A DNA stretch of 64,000 bases, taken from the NCBI GenBank assembly GCA_019843655.1, contig JACDQD010000006.1, positions 26,802,246-26,866,245 on the forward strand, given 5' to 3'. Of this stretch, positions 60,367 to 64,000 are shown piece by piece. Under the pieces are notes generated by a model. That model made no database searches and had not been told where the DNA came from. It was given only the letters and a program-made list of their open reading frames with translations. This DNA comes from Lethocerus indicus (taxonomy: Eukaryota; Arthropoda; Insecta; Hemiptera; Belostomatidae). Made by a program: the position numbers and the translations under genes. The number at the start of each line of letters is the position of its first letter. The first letter of the stretch is position 1.

Positions 60367-60527
60367 AGTTTAGAGTACCTGTTTTCTGGTCTGCGAGTAA
60401 CAGGGTGCCGTTGCGGACAGTGCAAGTGACAGTGACAGTGCACTGCCGAAACCGGTCTGGCAAAAGACCAAACCGGCGAGAGTGGAGACCGAAAAACACG
60501 AAATCTACGGTATTCCAACCCCTCGAA
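60367..60527 (-). mobile_element. Family A, copy 13 (short subfamily)
   Basis: The tail is on the left (AGTTTAGAGTACCTGTTTTC), followed by GGTCTGCGAGTAACAGGGTG and the subfamily segment GCGGACAGTGCAAGTGACAG. It then jumps to GCCGAAACCGGTCTGGCAAA and ends at ACGGTATTCCAACCCCTCG. The CTGAAGA half of the ribozyme is deleted. Confidence 0.85.
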
Positions 60528-63500
60528 ACATTTAACAATATTTCAGTAGGTGAAGTCAAATTAAATTGAAAAAAACCTGTCCTTACTCCTTCTCAGAGGA
60601 TCCACTGCTTCATTTTGTTTCTGTTCTTTCGTCCTTCGGCTTTCGATAACATTTATCCTTGCGATAAATACCAACGCGTTGAAGGAAGTAAACTTTCTGC
60701 GAATGCTTAAATAATCGTCGGCCATATCAGATACTTTAATGATGTATAAGTAAATCGGTTGGGTGTTATTTGGCAGGCTAATTGTCACCGTATAAGAGGC
60801 CTCTGCTGGTTAGCATAATTAGACCTACAATCCACCGGCCGGGTGTCCGTTCGACACTTTGTTATTGCAACCATTAAACTGTATTAAAATAATCGCCCCT
60901 TGTAAAGTCCTCAGATTATATCCGAGCCTCCTCTATTTGGGTCCGATCCCAACCGGGACCGATTAGCGAAGATCCGGCAATAACCTTTTAAGGGGTTCGC
61001 TCCGATATCGAGTTTCGGGCGAATTGACACTATATTCTCTAATCGGATTTTAACAGACGCCTGATGGCAATTTAATGAAATTCTATAGAATAAATTAAAC
61101 TGCAACGGTCTTTTATGCAACTCTACCCACTGTGAACACAGTGGAATGCAGTTCTAACTTTTTCGTACTGGCGGGAACCGTAGCCCCGAGGAGTGCATAC
61201 ATTTATTATGAATGTGTAAATACAAATTGTATAGAAGATATTATACTTCTTCCGTTATGTTTAAACATACATGTTGATTATAAATTCTCGTTTCCAAACG
61301 AACATTTCCAAAATTCTATTAGGGAATTATCACGTTTTTCAGAGCAGGACCAACCTTCGTGGCTTTGGGACGTTTCCAAAAAACGTGACAACTTTCTATT
61401 GTGTCGATATTTCCAACTCAATTAATATTCACGATGGAGTCTCGCGCTCCGAGCCATTTCACAATAGTTTCAGTCCAGCCCATTGATAGGGTTTATATCA
61501 TACTGATAAATTACAATATATGGGCTTGGAATTGTAAATTATTTACGTGAAATGAAAATAATATAAATGCAATCGAATCGGAGTCCGAATGCGGTTGTGT
61601 AATTCTTCATTTTGACTACAGCTGACGATTTCAGGAATCAAAATAGAAAAAATCGTACTCAATTTTGCGAATCCAATTTATACTTTCAGTCGAGTTCTCT
61701 CTCTCTCCCTCGAATAAGACGGCGTCTCCAAATGTCAGCTCATAACTCCCCCTCGCCTTCCCAGATTGTGCAATCGTACCCTCTCGTTCCTGCTTTCACA
61801 ATATCTGCTAATTGCGATGAAAGCCGGCGTGCAAATAAAATGCAAGCGTAAGGCCGATCATTTCCCTGAGACAGCCTCCTAATATGGTCGCCACTAAGTT
61901 ATTTCCTAGGTACCCGCCGCCGCGCCTCACTCTCCACTACCAAAAATGGTATTTTTTTTCAACATTGCCTCTGAAATTACGCCGGCTAAAAATTACGGTC
62001 GAATTACGGCGGTTTTGCGGCCGGCCTTATAATATTCGCCGATCCCCAGGGTTAGTTTCAGTTCAGGGTCAATGGGCAGAGTAATCTGATGAAGAGAAAC
62101 TTTCCTAAAACTTAGACTGTAATTGAACTTCAATTTGTGTACCTAATGAATGCACAGTTTCATTCACATTACAAAAGTAATTGTATACCTAATAGCTTTT
62201 CCGTGCATTCGTTTTGGTGTCCAGCATGAATTTCTTCGAGGTTCACTACTCAGACAATAGTGTCCTTTACACATAGTGTACATTAAGAACTGATTGATTA
62301 ATTTATGTTGCCTGACAATATTTCTTATACTTCACATTAATTAGGACGTTTAGAGCGTGCGTGAGCTAATTGGAAAAACTTGTAAATAGTTTTTTTTCAG
62401 ACGAGCATACTGTAGCTTCTCTGGTTTACTCGGCTAAAATATTTTTAGACGAATTTAGACGAAAAATAGAAAACATCGCGGAAAAGTTTTAAAAGTAATA
62501 CGTTAAAGATAACACGTTTAAATATCGTTTTTTGTTATCAGATCGCGTGAAAATTTGACCGAGGGAGAATTTAATTGGTGTAGTTGCACAAGTGTTATTG
62601 TGTCGTTATCTGGACATTAGAGAGAGAGAGAGAGTGAGGTTTCTTTTATCGGAAATGCGTTAGCCAGAGACAGGAAACAATATTGCAAAATCAATCTCCG
62701 CTTGGCTTTTAACTGCGCTTCAACAAAGCTTTCCACCGGCCCGCTGGCGATAAACGGGCCACTTTTCATTCAATACTCAGTAAATTACGGATATATATGG
62801 CGAAAATATATCTCTACAGTCGAGGCAATAAAATCGCCACATTTTCACGAATGTAAGGTTTACGCGAGTAATCCAATTAAAATAATTATGGCGGTTTCAA
62901 AAACGTACCGAAAATACGACAAAATGGTGTCACTTCCTTCCGGTATAGGATCGCCTAATTAGTTATTGTGTTCAAGCGAAGTGTTACGGGGAAGAATAAA
63001 CCGTTAAATAAATAATATTATTTATCAGTTAACTGAGAGTTAAGACAAAATTTTCGATGGTTTTAACTTGTGTGCTGTACAAAATTTTCTCGGTATTCGG
63101 TCCCCTATCGTATTTCAGTCCCTTATTAGGGTCAAACCAATAAATTCTGCCCTTGTCAGACGAAACTTTTCCACCCTTCCACCCTGTCCCTAAGGTCGTC
63201 CGGACACTGAGAGAAGTCGAAGCGAATAGTTCAGGGATTGAGAATTCTTCGAAAAAGGGGAAGTTGTTAGAGCATTTTGAAAACAGGAAAATTACGGGAC
63301 GAACGCTTCGACGCGTCGGGAAAAATCTATTCATCGCTAGAGACAATGCCCGCCCTAGATGTTTTCTTAAAGGCGGGCCCTACTGGGGAGGTTTTTCCTT
63401 TTCATATTTCACTGGAAACAAAGCACGTTTTCTCTTTGAAAACGGTAAAGGTAGGGCGGTGCCCGGGCAGTTCGGAATATCAAGCCTCTCATTCGGTTTG

Positions 63501-64000
63501 AACTCGATGGGACGCCAAGGTTTCAGTGTACTTAGTGGGATAAGTTCAATTGGCGATTTGAATGGAACTTCGAACCAAATCCCAAAGGAGCGAAGCGAGA
63601 TGGACGTTGTGAGGAAATAGTTTCTTTTAAAAAAACGAAATCGTGAACTTCGGTGAGGTGTACAGAGGCAACGCAGCCGTAGTTTGGGGGGAGCCGCACG
63701 CACGACGATAAACCCGCACGCAAACCCAAAACTCAAATCCACTTGTTCCACGTCCCGACTCCGCACCTGGAAAAGTTACTTTTACAGGGGAGAAAAACAA
63801 GGAATTCCTAAACGGTCCTTCAACACGCTTTAGTCTTTCGTTACCAGAGGCCTAGCCAAATGGAGACACGCCTCTTCCACATATAAATTCATTTATATTA
63901 TCGTAATTTTATAATTACCTTAATTAAAAAACAAACAGGACGCGTGTTTCGCCCAGGTATTTAGTACTGATAATAGTTTGAAGTACATTTTAGAAAATCG
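60528..64000. other. Stretch without a recognised gene
   Basis: It contains a GA microsatellite at 62620-62634. Overlapping ORFs on both strands at 63153-63766 (155 codons plus, 128 minus) are open together but match nothing; their size is within chance for a GC-richer patch. The window ends in AT-rich sequence. Confidence 0.5.
62620..62634. repeat. GA microsatellite
   Basis: Seven GA units. Confidence 0.8.

Noticed and set aside
12970..60527. Reading family A as a cut-and-paste MITE because of its inverted arms
   Set aside because: Direct repeats at the borders are 7-16 bp and of variable length, and one end carries an extra tail that the other lacks in most copies.
63153..63766. Overlapping ORFs on both strands (155 and 128 codons)
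   Set aside because: Open in opposite strands together, no family resemblance, no splice context. Likely a chance stop-poor patch.

Overview
The window looks like non-coding DNA from the nuclear genome of an invertebrate, most likely an arthropod. The reasons are the balanced base composition without CpG loss, many TA, CA and GA microsatellites, relics of Jockey-type LINEs and mariner-type transposons, and no open reading frame that resembles a host protein. The longest ORFs are about 155 codons. By a rough calculation, one or two of that length are expected by chance in 64 kb. No rRNA, no convincing tRNA, no CRISPR array and no bacterial-type gene were seen. The species cannot be named from the sequence.

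Positions 72-6216 hold one giant foldback element: two collinear arms of about 3 kb in inverted orientation with no unique spacer. Their inner 2.6 kb is an array of about 38 units of roughly 68 bp. Each unit carries a small perfect palindrome, and the array itself changes direction inside each arm.

The rest, 6217-64000, is unique-looking sequence peppered with short mobile elements. The dominant one, called family A here, has about 16 copies. It is a 250-380 bp palindromic repeat with a fixed 5' end (CCGTAG) and a fixed 3' tail (GGTATTYTAAACTA), flanked by target-site duplications of 7-16 bp in the clearest copies. Both arms contain a motif with the layout of a type I hammerhead ribozyme (CTGAAGA, a short stem, GAAA, GTC, and a closing GCTA/TAGC stem). 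Nine copies of this motif keep the whole core. This points to a retrozyme-like or Penelope-related retroelement rather than a DNA-type MITE. One copy (36615-36949) lies inside an arm of a second inverted repeat (family B, 35679-37170), whose other arm preserves the empty insertion site.

Other relics are six 3' fragments of one Jockey-type LINE family, two deletion derivatives of one mariner-like element, and a third mariner derivative keeping the end of a transposase. A duplicated block of about 120 bp sits between family A copies at two places 8 kb apart.

Two sites on the + strand (32148/32149 and 48489/48490) match the recursive-splice pattern: branch point, pyrimidine tract and AG directly joined to GTRAGT. 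If real, the whole region could lie within a very long intron of a + strand gene whose exons are outside the window. That is inference; the repeats and their structure are seen directly.
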